A DNA stretch of 64,000 bases, taken from contig CAZSHI010000005.1 of the NCBI GenBank assembly GCA_964606735.1, positions 1-64,000 on the forward strand. Reading direction: 5' to 3'. This DNA comes from UBA5109 sp964606735. GTDB taxonomy: Bacteria; Pseudomonadota; Gammaproteobacteria; Pseudomonadales; Pseudohongiellaceae. The translations under genes were made by a program, and so were the position numbers. The notes under the pieces are model-generated. The model was given only the letters and a program-made list of their open reading frames with translations, had not been told where the DNA came from and ran no database searches. Shown here one piece after another: positions 51,188-61,118 of the stretch (position 1 is the first letter of the stretch; every line of letters starts with the position of its first letter).

Positions 51188-51712
51188 GTGATAGATCAAG
51201 ATGGATTCAGGCCGAATGTTGGCATCATTATTTTCAATGATGAAGGCAAACTGCTGTGGGCCAAACGGGCCGGACAAAATGCCTGGCAGTTTCCCCAGGG
51301 GGGCATACAAAAACACGAAAGCCCTGAAGAGGCAGCCTTAAGAGAGCTTTATGAAGAGGTCGGTCTGTTTCCCGAGGATGTGGAAATCGTGGCCACAAGC
51401 AAAAGCTGGTTGCCTTACCGCCTGCCCCGGCAGTTTATCCGGCAAAATACCCAGCCGGTTTGTATCGGGCAAAAGCAAAAGTGGTTTTTATTCAAGTTGC
51501 TCAGTGATGCCAGCAACATTTGTTTTGATAGGACTGATAAGCCCGAGTTTGATCGTTGGTGCTGGATAAGTTACTGGAAGCCGCTGGAAAAAGTGATTCC
51601 ATTCAAGCGCGATGTTTATACCCGTGCACTGAAGGAATTCCGCCAGCCAATGAACCAGGCGCTTGGCCAGTCTACTGCTGACAACAAGCGGACCTCTGCA
51701 TCCGTATCTTAG
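51188..51712 (+). CDS. rppH: RNA pyrophosphohydrolase RppH
   Basis: A Nudix hydrolase that removes pyrophosphate from mRNA 5' ends to start decay. It is 174 aa from GTG 51188. The Nudix box is GGIQKHESPEEAALRELYEE (20 aa) followed by VGL. NVGIIIFNDEGKLLWAKR and WQFPQGG mark the RppH subgroup. It lies 13 nt before ptsP, a classic gammaproteobacterial pairing. Confidence 0.96.
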   Translation: MIDQDGFRPNVGIIIFNDEGKLLWAKRAGQNAWQFPQGGIQKHESPEEAALRELYEEVGLFPEDVEIVATSKSWLPYRLPRQFIRQNTQPVCIGQKQKWFLFKLLSDASNICFDRTDKPEFDRWCWISYWKPLEKVIPFKRDVYTRALKEFRQPMNQALGQSTADNKRTSASVS

Positions 51713-51725
51713 ATAGATAAGCCAT

Positions 51726-53996
51726 ATGTTAGATACCCTGCGCAGCATCATTCAGGAGGTGAATGGGGCAAAAGACCTTAACGCCAGCCTGGATATCATT
51801 ACCCAGCGGGTACAGCGCGCTTTATCGACTCGGGTCTGTTCGGTTTATCTGCTTGACCAGAATCTCAACCGTTACGTGTTAATGGCATCCATTGGTCTGG
51901 ACGAGGCTGCTGTCGGCAAGGTCAGCCTGGGTGCGGAAGAAGGCCTTGTCGGGCTGGTGGCACGACGTGCAGAACCGGTTAACCTGGATAATGCCAGTTC
52001 CCACCCCAATTACGTCTACCTGCCCGAAACCCGTGAGGAGCAGTTTGAGTCTTTTCTGGGGGTCCCCATTATTCACCACCAGCAGGTGCTCGGCGTTCTG
52101 GTTGTTCAGGAAACCGAAAAACGAATTTTCGATGCTGAGGAAGAGGCGTTCCTGATTACGCTGTCGGCGCAACTTGCCGGACTTATAGCCAATGCTGAGG
52201 CCAGGGGAGCTATTACCGGCTTCAGTCCTTCCGGCATAAAAACCATTGATGTGTCATTTGAAGGCCTGCCGGGGGCCCCCGGTGTTGCCATTGCTGAAGC
52301 TGTAGCGGTGTTTCCTCCGGCCGATTTGAGTGCAATTCCAAACCGGCCCTGCAAGGATATTAAGGCCGAGATTCGCTTCTTTAACGAATGTCTGGAATCC
52401 GTACGTATTGATATTGGCGAACTGAAAATGAAAATCAAGGGTCAGCTGCGGCCCGAAGAGCGCGAACTCTTCGATGCCTACCTGCATATGCTCAGTGATC
52501 AGGCGCTGGGTAATGAGGTGGTGGCCAAAATCAAAGAAGGTATCTGGGCTCAGGGGGCTCTGGCCAGTGTAGCCATGTCGCATGTAAAAAACCTTGAAAT
52601 GATCGATGATGATTATCTGCGTGAACGTGCCACGGATATCAAGGATTTGTGTGGCAGGGTGCTGTTCTATCTGCAGGACAAGGAACAAAAAACCCGGGTC
52701 TATCCACAACGCTGCATTCTTGTCTGTGAAGAATTGTCAGCTGCCATGTTTGCCGAGGTGCCCAAGGAAAGCCTGGTAGGCATCGTGTCTGCCAAGGGTT
52801 CCGGACATTCCCATGTAGCCATTCTAGCGCGCGGTATGGGTATTCCAGCCGTGATGGGCGCCATCGACATTCCTTTCTCGGAATTTGATGGCAAGGAACT
52901 CATCATCGATGGCTACAATGGCAAGGTTTACAGCAATCCGTCTGATGAGCTGCGTGCCCGCTTCCAGGAAATAGTAAATGAGCAGGTCCAGCTGTCTGAA
53001 GAACTGGAAGCACTCAAGGACCTGCCCGCAGAGACGCTGGATAAAAAGCGTATCGAACTCTGGGTGAATACAGGGATTGTGACCGATTCAGCAACCGCAA
53101 AAATGCGCGGTGCGGAAGGGATCGGGCTGTTTCGTACCGAGGTGCCCTTTATTTTAAGAGACAGTTTCCCGACTGAACGTGAACAGACTGAAATTTATCG
53201 GCCACAGTTGGAAGCCCTGCATCCCTTACCGGTTACCATGAGAACGCTGGATATTGGAGGCGACAAGGCGCTGCCCTACTTTACCATCAAGGAAGAAAAC
53301 CCCTTTATGGGCTGGCGCGGTATTCGGGTCAGCATGGACCATCCGGAAATTTTTATCTCTCAGGTCAGGGCCATGATGAAGGCCAGCCAGGGGCTGGATA
53401 ATTTGCAGATCATGTTGCCGATGGTCAGCAATATGCGGCAGATTGATTATGCCATGCACCTGATAGACCGGGGTTATTCGGAATTGCTGGAAGAAGGCCT
53501 GAATATTCATAAACCGGATATAGGCGTCATGGTCGAAGTGCCTGCCATGGTCTACCAGATAAAAGCGCTGTCCAGTCGGGTAAATTTCATATCAGTTGGC
53601 ACCAATGACTTGATTCAGTATTTGCTCGCGGTAGACCGTAACAATCCGCGGGTGGCCAGCCTTTTTTCTGCCTATGATCCACCGGTACTGCATGCGCTCA
53701 ATGAGATTGCACGCGCCTCAGAAAAAGCCAGTTTACGTTATAGCGTCTGCGGGGAAATGGCCGGCGATCCGGGGGCTGCCATATTGCTGATGGCCATGGG
53801 CTATAAAGTTCTGTCGATGAACATCAATGCCCTTAGTCGGGTGAAGTCGGTTATCCGCAATATCAGCTTCCAGCAGGCTGAAGAACTGCTCTATCGCGCC
53901 TTGCAGGCAGAAGACAGCGAAACGGTTAAATCCATGATTGATATGGAGCTTTATAACGCCGGTGTCGAGCGTCTGCTGCGAACTGCCAGAGCCTGA
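51726..53996 (+). CDS. ptsP: Phosphoenolpyruvate-protein phosphotransferase of the nitrogen PTS (EI-Ntr)
   Basis: Enzyme I of the nitrogen-related PTS, which phosphorylates NPr and then EIIA-Ntr in response to nitrogen status. It is 756 aa. An N-terminal GAF domain (residues about 15-155, ARRAEPVNLDNASSHPNYVY) precedes the EI core. The phospho-His is in SAKGSGHSHVAILARGMG; PEP-binding parts are GAEGIGLFRTEVPF and RTLDIGGDKALPYF; CGEMAGDPGAA is the C-terminal active-site Cys. ptsO and ptsN are outside the window. Confidence 0.96.
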   Translation: MLDTLRSIIQEVNGAKDLNASLDIITQRVQRALSTRVCSVYLLDQNLNRYVLMASIGLDEAAVGKVSLGAEEGLVGLVARRAEPVNLDNASSHPNYVYLPETREEQFESFLGVPIIHHQQVLGVLVVQETEKRIFDAEEEAFLITLSAQLAGLIANAEARGAITGFSPSGIKTIDVSFEGLPGAPGVAIAEAVAVFPPADLSAIPNRPCKDIKAEIRFFNECLESVRIDIGELKMKIKGQLRPEERELFDAYLHMLSDQALGNEVVAKIKEGIWAQGALASVAMSHVKNLEMIDDDYLRERATDIKDLCGRVLFYLQDKEQKTRVYPQRCILVCEELSAAMFAEVPKESLVGIVSAKGSGHSHVAILARGMGIPAVMGAIDIPFSEFDGKELIIDGYNGKVYSNPSDELRARFQEIVNEQVQLSEELEALKDLPAETLDKKRIELWVNTGIVTDSATAKMRGAEGIGLFRTEVPFILRDSFPTEREQTEIYRPQLEALHPLPVTMRTLDIGGDKALPYFTIKEENPFMGWRGIRVSMDHPEIFISQVRAMMKASQGLDNLQIMLPMVSNMRQIDYAMHLIDRGYSELLEEGLNIHKPDIGVMVEVPAMVYQIKALSSRVNFISVGTNDLIQYLLAVDRNNPRVASLFSAYDPPVLHALNEIARASEKASLRYSVCGEMAGDPGAAILLMAMGYKVLSMNINALSRVKSVIRNISFQQAEELLYRALQAEDSETVKSMIDMELYNAGVERLLRTARA

Positions 53997-54042
53997 TTTT
54001 AAGCCCCCATTCAGCGCAAAAACCGTTATACTGCGGCGCAGT

Positions 54043-54846
54043 ATGCTGCAATATCCTGATATAGATCCCGTTGCCATTGCGATAGGCCCGCTTGAGATTC
54101 ACTGGTACGGCATCATGTACCTGATCGGGTTTGGTGGTGCCTGGCTGTTAGGCAAAAAAAGGGCGGCTGTAGCAGGGTCGGGCTGGAATGATGAGCAGAT
54201 TAGCGACATGATTTTTTATGGCGCGCTGGGCGTGGTACTTGGCGGCCGTATTGGCTACATGCTCTTTTATAACCTGGGTGGCCTGCTGGAAAACCCGCTT
54301 TCCCTGTTTCTTGTCTGGCGTGGTGGAATGTCTTTCCATGGCGGTTTTCTCGGCGTACTGTTGGCCGCATTTCTGTTTGGCCGAAAGTATAAAAAAACTT
54401 TTATAGAAGTAATGGACTTTGTCGCTCCTCTGGTACCCATCGGGCTGGGCGCAGGGCGCCTGGGGAATTTTATAGGCGCTGAACTCTATGGTAGGGAGAC
54501 CTCTGTTGCCTGGGCAATGGTCTTTCCAACAGACCCTGAAGGTTTGCTCAGGCATCCATCACAGCTGTATCAGGCTGGCCTTGAAGGATTGACCCTCTTC
54601 ATCATCCTCTGGCTTTATTCTTCCAGGCCGCGACCGGCTTTTGCGGTTAGCGGTCTTTTTTGTTTTTGTTATGGCCTCTTTCGTTTTTTTGTAGAGTTTT
54701 ACCGGCAGCCGGATGCCGCGATCAATTTTGTCGCGTTCGACTGGATGACAATGGGACAGCTACTGTCTGCGCCGATGATACTGATTGGCGGGGCAATACT
54801 CTTTCTGGCTTATACTAAACACTTTTTTGACAGGGCAAAGGCATGA
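54043..54846 (+). CDS. lgt: Prolipoprotein diacylglyceryl transferase
   Basis: Transfers diacylglycerol from phosphatidylglycerol to the lipobox Cys of lipoproteins. The ATG at 54043 gives 267 aa; the open frame runs 35 codons into ptsP and is unlikely. It has seven predicted helices, the HGGFLG motif (SFHGGFLGVLLA) and the lgt signature GAGRLGNFIGAELYGRETS. It overlaps thyA by 4 nt. Confidence 0.96.
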   Translation: MLQYPDIDPVAIAIGPLEIHWYGIMYLIGFGGAWLLGKKRAAVAGSGWNDEQISDMIFYGALGVVLGGRIGYMLFYNLGGLLENPLSLFLVWRGGMSFHGGFLGVLLAAFLFGRKYKKTFIEVMDFVAPLVPIGLGAGRLGNFIGAELYGRETSVAWAMVFPTDPEGLLRHPSQLYQAGLEGLTLFIILWLYSSRPRPAFAVSGLFCFCYGLFRFFVEFYRQPDAAINFVAFDWMTMGQLLSAPMILIGGAILFLAYTKHFFDRAKA

Positions 54847-55637
54847 AGCAATATCTCGATATGTTGCAACGGGTTCTGGATGAAGGAACACAAAAAACGG
54901 ATCGAACCGGCACCGGCACGCTATCCGTTTTTGGTCATCAGATGCGCTTTGATCTGGCAGAGGGGTTTCCCTTGGTGACTACCAAGAAACTGCATCTGCG
55001 CTCTATCATTATCGAGCTCTTGTGGTTTTTAAAGGGTGATACCAATATCAAATATTTGCAAGATAACGGCGTCAGTATCTGGGATGAATGGGCAGATGAA
55101 AATGGTGACCTTGGGCCGGTCTATGGCCGACAGTGGCGTGCCTGGCCTGGCAGGGACGGCACTACGGTCGATCAGATCAGCAATGTGTTGAACAGCATCA
55201 AAAACAATCCTGATTCACGCCGTCATATGGTGGTTGCCTACAATCCGACATTCGTCGACGAAATGGCCTTGCCTCCCTGCCACTCCCTTTTCCAGTTTTA
55301 CGTAGCCGACGGCAAGCTGTCCTGCCAGCTCTATCAACGCTCTGCAGACACCTTTCTGGGGGTGCCATTCAACATTGCATCCTATGCACTGCTCACACAC
55401 TTGATAGCACAACAGTGTGATCTTGAAGTCGGTGATTTTGTCTGGAGTGGAGGCGATGTACATATATATTCCAATCACATGGACCAGGTGAAAGAGCAGC
55501 TGAGTCGCAAACCTTTTCCATTGCCAGAATTAAAAATTAACAGAAAACCGGCTTCACTCTATGACTATGCCTATGAAGATTTCGAGATAGTTAATTATCA
55601 GTGCCATCCGCATATCAAAGCGCCGGTAGCGGTGTAA
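54843..55637 (+). CDS. thyA: Thymidylate synthase
   Basis: Converts dUMP to dTMP with methylene-THF. It is 264 aa, the E. coli-type length. The catalytic Cys is in ALPPCHSLFQFYV, and the dUMP-binding region is QRSADTFLGVPFNIASYAL (19 aa). It is in a lgt-thyA-folA unit; its TAA overlaps the folA ATG by one base. Confidence 0.98.
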   Translation: MKQYLDMLQRVLDEGTQKTDRTGTGTLSVFGHQMRFDLAEGFPLVTTKKLHLRSIIIELLWFLKGDTNIKYLQDNGVSIWDEWADENGDLGPVYGRQWRAWPGRDGTTVDQISNVLNSIKNNPDSRRHMVVAYNPTFVDEMALPPCHSLFQFYVADGKLSCQLYQRSADTFLGVPFNIASYALLTHLIAQQCDLEVGDFVWSGGDVHIYSNHMDQVKEQLSRKPFPLPELKINRKPASLYDYAYEDFEIVNYQCHPHIKAPVAV

Positions 55638-56152
55638 TGAAACTGGCTTTAATTGTCGCCATGGCGCAAAACCGGGTCATCGGCATCAACAATAATTTAC
55701 CCTGGCACCTGAGTGAGGATCTGAAGTATTTCAAACGCGTCACCATGGGAAAACCCATCATAATGGGACGCAAGACCTATGAGTCAATCGGTCGACCTTT
55801 GCCTGGGCGAACTAACATTGTGGTTACCCGTAATCCCGCTTATCAGGCTGAAGGCATCAAGGTCGTTCATTCACTGGAGGCGGCGAAAGAGCTGGCCGAA
55901 AGTATTTGCTTTATAGATGGCGTGGATGAAGCCATGGTCATAGGTGGTGCGGAGCTTTATCAGCAGGCTCTGCTGCAGGCACAAAGGATGTATTTAACCC
56001 AGGTACACGCCGAGGTGCAGGGTGATGCTTTTTTTCCTAAGTTTGACCAGCAACAGTGGCAGACAATTGCCCGTGAAGATTTCAAGGCGCTGGAGCCAAA
56101 TCCTTACGATTACAGTTTTATCGTGCTGGAAAAAGTGGATCAAGCCCGATAG
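55637..56152 (+). CDS. folA: Dihydrofolate reductase
   Basis: Regenerates THF after thymidylate synthesis, so it works directly with ThyA upstream. The ATG at 55637 overlaps the thyA stop (TAATG) and gives 171 aa; 12 extra open codons lie in thyA. Substrate residues are in NNLPWHLSEDLKYFKRVT (18 aa), cofactor sites in IMGRKTYESIGRPLPGR and VIGGAELYQQAL. Confidence 0.97.
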   Translation: MKLALIVAMAQNRVIGINNNLPWHLSEDLKYFKRVTMGKPIIMGRKTYESIGRPLPGRTNIVVTRNPAYQAEGIKVVHSLEAAKELAESICFIDGVDEAMVIGGAELYQQALLQAQRMYLTQVHAEVQGDAFFPKFDQQQWQTIAREDFKALEPNPYDYSFIVLEKVDQAR

Positions 56153-56412
56153 AGGGTATAGATTCCGATCAGGATAAAACCGGTGCCTGCGATATAGTGC
56201 AGATATTTCGTGTTGATCAGATTGGCAAGCAGACTGCCTGCCAGCACGCCGATGGCCGAGGCAATAATCAGCGCCACCGATGCGGCAAAAAATACCGTGA
56301 CTTTATTTACTTCACGATCGGCGGCAAACAGCATGGTAGCTAGTTGGGTTTTATCACCCAGTTCAGCGATTAGCACCGTCAAAAAAACAGTAAGAAATAT
56401 TTTCCAGTCCAT
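56140..56412 (-). CDS. Half-size GDT1/TMEM165 (UPF0016) family membrane protein
   Basis: A 90-aa membrane protein with three hydrophobic segments. The signature ELGDKTQLAT (residues about 17-26) is that of the GDT1/MneA family of Mn2+/Ca2+ transporters. Typical family members carry two such repeats in about 190 aa; this one has a single repeat, so it presumably works as an oligomer. It overlaps the end of folA by 13 nt and follows ilvD by 1 nt. Confidence 0.85.
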   Translation of the reverse strand: MDWKIFLTVFLTVLIAELGDKTQLATMLFAADREVNKVTVFFAASVALIIASAIGVLAGSLLANLINTKYLHYIAGTGFILIGIYTLYRA

Positions 56413-56413
56413 G

Positions 56414-58267
56414 TTATTTGGACAACTGGTCTACATTCCGAACCGCGCCTTTATCCGCGCTGGTGGTCAAAGCAGCATAGGCTTTTAATGCTGAAGTCAC
56501 TTTGCGGGTTCTTTGTTCCAGCGGCTTCCAGGCATTCTTACCTTTAGCGAGCATGTCTTCACGTCTTTTCAGTAGTTCTTCATCAGAGATAGCCAGCTCG
56601 ATACGGCGCTTGGGTATATCAATATTGATGATGTCTCCCTCATTGACCAGGGCAATGTCTCCACCTTCCGCAGCTTCCGGTGAGACATGGCCGATGGAAA
56701 GCCCAGACGTGCCACCGGAAAAACGGCCATCAGTCAGCAGCGCGCACTGCTTGCCAAGCCCTTTGGATTTCATATAGGAGGTGGGGTAGAGCATTTCCTG
56801 CATGCCGGGTCCGCCTTTCGGGCCCTCATAACGAATCAGCACGATATCGCCGGCAACAATTTTATCGGCGAGTATGGCTTTGACGGCGGAGTCCTGGCTT
56901 TCAAAGATACGGGCTGGGCCAGAAAAAGTCAGAATGCTGTCATCAACGCCAGCGGTTTTGACAATACAGCCATTTCGCGCAATATTGCCGAACAGAACGG
57001 CCAGTCCGCCTTCCTGCGAATAAGCGTATTCAATGTCGCGAATACAACCCTTTTGCCGGTCAGTATCCAGCGTATCCCAGCGTGTGGACTGACTGAAGGC
57101 TGTCTGGGTAGGAATACCGGCCGGGCCAGCGCGATAGAATTCCTGCACGTCTTCAGCAGGATTGTTGGAGATATCCCAGGTTTCCAGTGCTGCCTTGATA
57201 GACGGGCTGTGTACAGTAGGGATATCGCTGTTAAGCAAACCAGCGCGTTCCAGTGAGCCCAGAATGGCCATGATACCGCCAGCTCGGTGCACGTCTTCCA
57301 TGTGGTAAAGATTGGTGGACGGCGCAACTTTACATAACTGAGGAACCTTGCGTGAAAGGCGGTCAATATCATTCAGGGTAAAAGCCAGTTCAGCTTCCTG
57401 GGCGGCTGCCAGCAGGTGCAAAATAGTATTGGTAGAACCACCCATGGCAATATCCAGACTCATGGCATTTTCAAAGGCCTTGAAGTTAGCGATTTCACGT
57501 GGCAGCACCGAGGTATCATCGGCTTCATAATAACGCTTGGCTAGATCAACAATCAGCTGACCTGCCTGCAGGAAGAGCTTTTCACGGTCAGCATGGGTGG
57601 CCAGAGTTGAGCCGTTTCCGGGCAGAGCAAGGCCCAGCGCTTCAGTCAGGCAGTTCATAGAATTGGCGGTAAACATACCCGAGCAGGAGCCACAAGTAGG
57701 GCAGGCTGAACGTTCGTACTCCAGTGCATCTTCATCGCTGACCCTGTCATCAGCAGCTGCGACCATCGCATCAATCAGGTCCAGTTTGACCACTTCTCCG
57801 GCCAATTTGGTTTTGCCGGCTTCCATGGGGCCACCAGAAACGAAAATCACCGGAATATTCAGGCGTAATGCCGCCATTAACATGCCCGGTGTGATTTTGT
57901 CACAGTTGGAAATACAGACCATGGCATCGGCACAATGGGCATTGACCATGTATTCGATGGAGTCGGCAATAATTTCTCGTGAGGGCAGGCTGTAGAGCAT
58001 GCCATCATGTCCCATGGCTATACCGTCATCCACAGCAATGGTATTGAATTCCTTGGCAACGCCGCCGGCTTTTTCAATTTCACGCGCGACCAGTTGGCCC
58101 AGGTCTTTGAGGTGAACGTGCCCAGGAACAAACTGGGTGAATGAATTCGCAATGGCAATGATCGGTTTATCAAAATCATCATCCTTCATGCCGGTTGCAC
58201 GCCACAAAGCACGTGCGCCCGCCATGTTGCGACCCTTGGTGGACGTGTGTGAACGATATTTAGCCAT
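56414..58267 (-). CDS. ilvD: Dihydroxy-acid dehydratase
   Basis: An Fe-S dehydratase in branched-chain amino acid synthesis. It is 617 aa. Cluster Cys are in VCISNCDKITPGML and ACPTCGSCSGMFTANSMNC (19 aa). DGRFSGGTSGLSIGHVSPEA (20 aa) near the C-terminus is characteristic. The 216-bp space between this start and the argA stop holds no gene that I can see. Confidence 0.97.
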   Translation of the reverse strand: MAKYRSHTSTKGRNMAGARALWRATGMKDDDFDKPIIAIANSFTQFVPGHVHLKDLGQLVAREIEKAGGVAKEFNTIAVDDGIAMGHDGMLYSLPSREIIADSIEYMVNAHCADAMVCISNCDKITPGMLMAALRLNIPVIFVSGGPMEAGKTKLAGEVVKLDLIDAMVAAADDRVSDEDALEYERSACPTCGSCSGMFTANSMNCLTEALGLALPGNGSTLATHADREKLFLQAGQLIVDLAKRYYEADDTSVLPREIANFKAFENAMSLDIAMGGSTNTILHLLAAAQEAELAFTLNDIDRLSRKVPQLCKVAPSTNLYHMEDVHRAGGIMAILGSLERAGLLNSDIPTVHSPSIKAALETWDISNNPAEDVQEFYRAGPAGIPTQTAFSQSTRWDTLDTDRQKGCIRDIEYAYSQEGGLAVLFGNIARNGCIVKTAGVDDSILTFSGPARIFESQDSAVKAILADKIVAGDIVLIRYEGPKGGPGMQEMLYPTSYMKSKGLGKQCALLTDGRFSGGTSGLSIGHVSPEAAEGGDIALVNEGDIINIDIPKRRIELAISDEELLKRREDMLAKGKNAWKPLEQRTRKVTSALKAYAALTTSADKGAVRNVDQLSK

Positions 58268-58483
58268 AAATCTTCTCGCTTTGTTGAAACTGCTGAGCTT
58301 GCCTGAGTTGTGCTCGTGATACTTTTAAGATGTTTCTTTTAAATTTGTTGCTGATTCACATGAGACCTGGCTGTTACATATACACTATCTTGCTTGGCCT
58401 CACTACTTTGTCCGCCCTAGCTTTTATGTCTCGTCTTAACGATTTAAAGCGTCCATTCAACAGGTGTCAATTAAATGAAAATA

Positions 58484-59836
58484 TTACAGGTTTTTTTCCA
58501 GGACCTTTGAGTTGCGCTGATAGTTGTACAGGCTCTTCTTTTCAAGCGGCAGCGTGTCTACCGAGCCTTCGGTAAAACCCTTTTCCAGAAACCAATGCGG
58601 TGACTTGGTTGTCAGCACAAACAGTTTCTTGACATTTTGGTCGATGGCCAGCTGCTCAATGTGTTCGAAAATAGCCTGACCGTATTTGTTGTTGCGGTAT
58701 TCATCCCGTGTAGCTACGCAGGCAAGCTCAGCGGTGTGATCGTCATGTAAAAACAGCGCGGCACAAGCGATGATCATGCCTTCGCGCTCAATCACCATAA
58801 AATGACTGATTTCGGCCTCGAGTTTTTCACGAGAGCGGTGGACCAGAATTCCTTGCTGCTCGAGCGGGTCTATCAAATCCATGATGCCACCAATATCCAG
58901 AATCGTTGCTGGCCTGATTTCCTCATAGAGGTCTTTGGTAATCAGGGTGCCGATGCCGTCACGGGTGAATAATTCTGTTAACAGTGCGCCGTCTTCTACA
59001 TAGGAAATGACTTGCGATCGTTTAACCCCCGAGCGGCAAGCGCGAACACTCAACTCAAGGTTTTTCAGGGCTTCTCCCAAACCGCCGGATTTGATTTTTT
59101 CGTTAATCAGTTTTTGTGCCTGCTCGGCATTGAGTTTATTTATAGGAACGCCTTCCTTATCCAGGATGCCGGCTTCATGGCTGTAAATCAGTAGCTTGTC
59201 AGCCTGTAGTGCTATAGCTGTTTCTGCGGCAATTTCTTCAGCGGTCAGGTTGAAGACTTCTCCGGTTGCTGAATAACCCAGATTGGAGAGCAGTACGATA
59301 TTATTGTTTGCCAGTTGAGCAAGGATGGCGGCACCGTCGACTTTGCGAATTTCGCCGGTATGCGCATAGTCGATTCCGTTTTGGACCCCATAGGGTTTGG
59401 CAACGACAAAATTGCCGCTACAGATATTGATATCTGCACCGTGCATGGGCGAGTTGACCAAACCCATGGAGAACAGGGCTTCAATATCAATACGCATCTG
59501 GCCAACCACCTGTTTGATATGTCCCAGGCTATCAACATCGGTGACTCTGAGCTGCCTATGAAGTTTGCCATATGGCTCTTCCTGCAGATCCGCTTTCAGG
59601 CCAGCCGCCTTGAGTGCGGCATCAATCTGCGGACGGGCACCATGTACCAGCACCAGTTTCACACCGAGACTGTTTAACAGCGTGATGTCATGCGCAATGT
59701 TATGGAAATTTTCATGCGCGATGGCTTCACCAGGCAATAGCATGACGAAAATCTTGCCCCTATATGCATTGATATAGGGGGAAGAATGTCTGAACCAGGA
59801 CACATACTGTTTTGTGTCTCTTGCCACGTTTGCCAC
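58484..59836 (-). CDS. argA: N-acetylglutamate synthase (AAK-GNAT fusion)
   Basis: First step of arginine synthesis, usually inhibited by arginine. It is 450 aa from GTG 59836. The amino-acid-kinase-like domain covers residues 20-290 (VHGARPQIDAAL, VLLSNLGYSATGEVFNL), and the GNAT domain residues 300-450 (LACVATRDEYRNNKYGQAIF). A second GTG three codons downstream is possible. It is on the same strand as argE, which lies 110 nt upstream. Confidence 0.96.
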   Translation of the reverse strand: MANVARDTKQYVSWFRHSSPYINAYRGKIFVMLLPGEAIAHENFHNIAHDITLLNSLGVKLVLVHGARPQIDAALKAAGLKADLQEEPYGKLHRQLRVTDVDSLGHIKQVVGQMRIDIEALFSMGLVNSPMHGADINICSGNFVVAKPYGVQNGIDYAHTGEIRKVDGAAILAQLANNNIVLLSNLGYSATGEVFNLTAEEIAAETAIALQADKLLIYSHEAGILDKEGVPINKLNAEQAQKLINEKIKSGGLGEALKNLELSVRACRSGVKRSQVISYVEDGALLTELFTRDGIGTLITKDLYEEIRPATILDIGGIMDLIDPLEQQGILVHRSREKLEAEISHFMVIEREGMIIACAALFLHDDHTAELACVATRDEYRNNKYGQAIFEHIEQLAIDQNVKKLFVLTTKSPHWFLEKGFTEGSVDTLPLEKKSLYNYQRNSKVLEKNL

Positions 59837-59946
59837 TCTCTTGTTTACTAAATCTGGAAAAGGGCGGCTATTCTACAGGAAAACAAAGAAAATTCTCCAA
59901 TATTTCTATGGGCGGGCAGAAGCAAGCTGTTGAAAAAACATAATAT

Positions 59947-61113
59947 TTACAGGCAGTAGTTCCGCACCAGAGACTGAATGATCTTGATAGCCGGCTGTAC
60001 CTGGTCGAGGGCCATGTATTCATCGGGTTGATGTGCCATATCGATGGAGCCGGGCCCCAGCACAATGGTATCCATGCCCAGCTTCTGCAGAAAAGGGGCT
60101 TCAGTGCCAAAGGCTGCCGTTGTAGCCTGATAGCCGGTGAGTTTTTCAGCGACTTTGAGCAGCTCGCTGTCGGTGTTTTCAAAGGCCTCAACCCCGGGAA
60201 ACAGGGTCTGCAGAGAAATGTCGGTCTGATGTTTACGGGCAATGGGCTCAATAAATTCTGTTATGGCCTGTCGCACAGAGTCATTTGCCATGCCCGGCAA
60301 AAGACGAACATCAAATTCCAGTGAGCAATGACCACAGATCCGGTTCGGATTGTCGCCGCCATGTATTGCCCCGAGGTTCAGAGTGGGTACTTCAACAGCA
60401 AAATGAGGATTATGATACTTGGCCTGCAGTTGCTGACGAAAAGTCAGCAGGGTGGCGATAATCTCATGCATCGCTTCGAGGGCATTATTTCCCAACGCCG
60501 GATTGGAAGAATGTCCGCTTTTACCCTGAACACGAATCGTCTCCATCATGACGCTTTTATGCATGTTGATGGGCTGCAGTCCGGTTGGTTCGCCAATGAG
60601 CGCGTAGCGCGCCTTGGGACGCCCCAGCTTGGCAAGTGTACGTGCTCCGTTCATGGAGCTTTCTTCATCACAGGTAGCCAGAATAATAAGAGGCTGTTTC
60701 AATGCGCTGCTATCTTTTAGCAGTGGCGCAATGGCGGCATGAACAATGGCGAAAAACCCTTTCATGTCGGTGGCGCCCAGGCCATAGAGCCGATTATCTT
60801 TTTCAGTGAGCCGAAGTGGATTGAACTGCCAGAGCGCTTCATCGAAAGGAACGGTATCCGTGTGTCCTGCCAGAACCAGCCCCCCCGGGCCACTGCCCAG
60901 CGTTGCAATCAGGTTGGCCTTTTTTGGTTGCTCTGCGACGCTGATTTCTTCACAGTGGAAGCCGAGTTCTTGAAATACCTCAGCCAATAAATGGATAAGG
61001 GGCAAGTTGGAATGATCCAGTGCAGGGTTGGCAGAACTAACGCTGGGGACTTGCAACAAGAGGTCAAATAATCGAATAAACCCGGTGTCTCCCTGAAAGG
61101 CGTGGCGGCTCAT
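59947..61113 (-). CDS. argE: Acetylornithine deacetylase
   Basis: An M20 metallopeptidase-family enzyme releasing ornithine in the linear arginine pathway. It is 388 aa. Metal ligands are in LAGHTDTVPFDE, YGLGATDMKG and TCDEESSMNGART; GEPTGLQPINMHKS and SGHSSNPALG follow. Together with argA this shows the linear, ArgE-type route rather than only the ArgJ cycle. Confidence 0.95.
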   Translation of the reverse strand: MSRHAFQGDTGFIRLFDLLLQVPSVSSANPALDHSNLPLIHLLAEVFQELGFHCEEISVAEQPKKANLIATLGSGPGGLVLAGHTDTVPFDEALWQFNPLRLTEKDNRLYGLGATDMKGFFAIVHAAIAPLLKDSSALKQPLIILATCDEESSMNGARTLAKLGRPKARYALIGEPTGLQPINMHKSVMMETIRVQGKSGHSSNPALGNNALEAMHEIIATLLTFRQQLQAKYHNPHFAVEVPTLNLGAIHGGDNPNRICGHCSLEFDVRLLPGMANDSVRQAITEFIEPIARKHQTDISLQTLFPGVEAFENTDSELLKVAEKLTGYQATTAAFGTEAPFLQKLGMDTIVLGPGSIDMAHQPDEYMALDQVQPAIKIIQSLVRNYCL

Positions 61114-61118
61114 CAGGT

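Noticed and set aside
53938..54042. N-terminal extension of lgt overlapping ptsP
   Set aside because: The extra 35 codons have no similarity to the family, and the ATG at 54043 gives the normal Lgt length.
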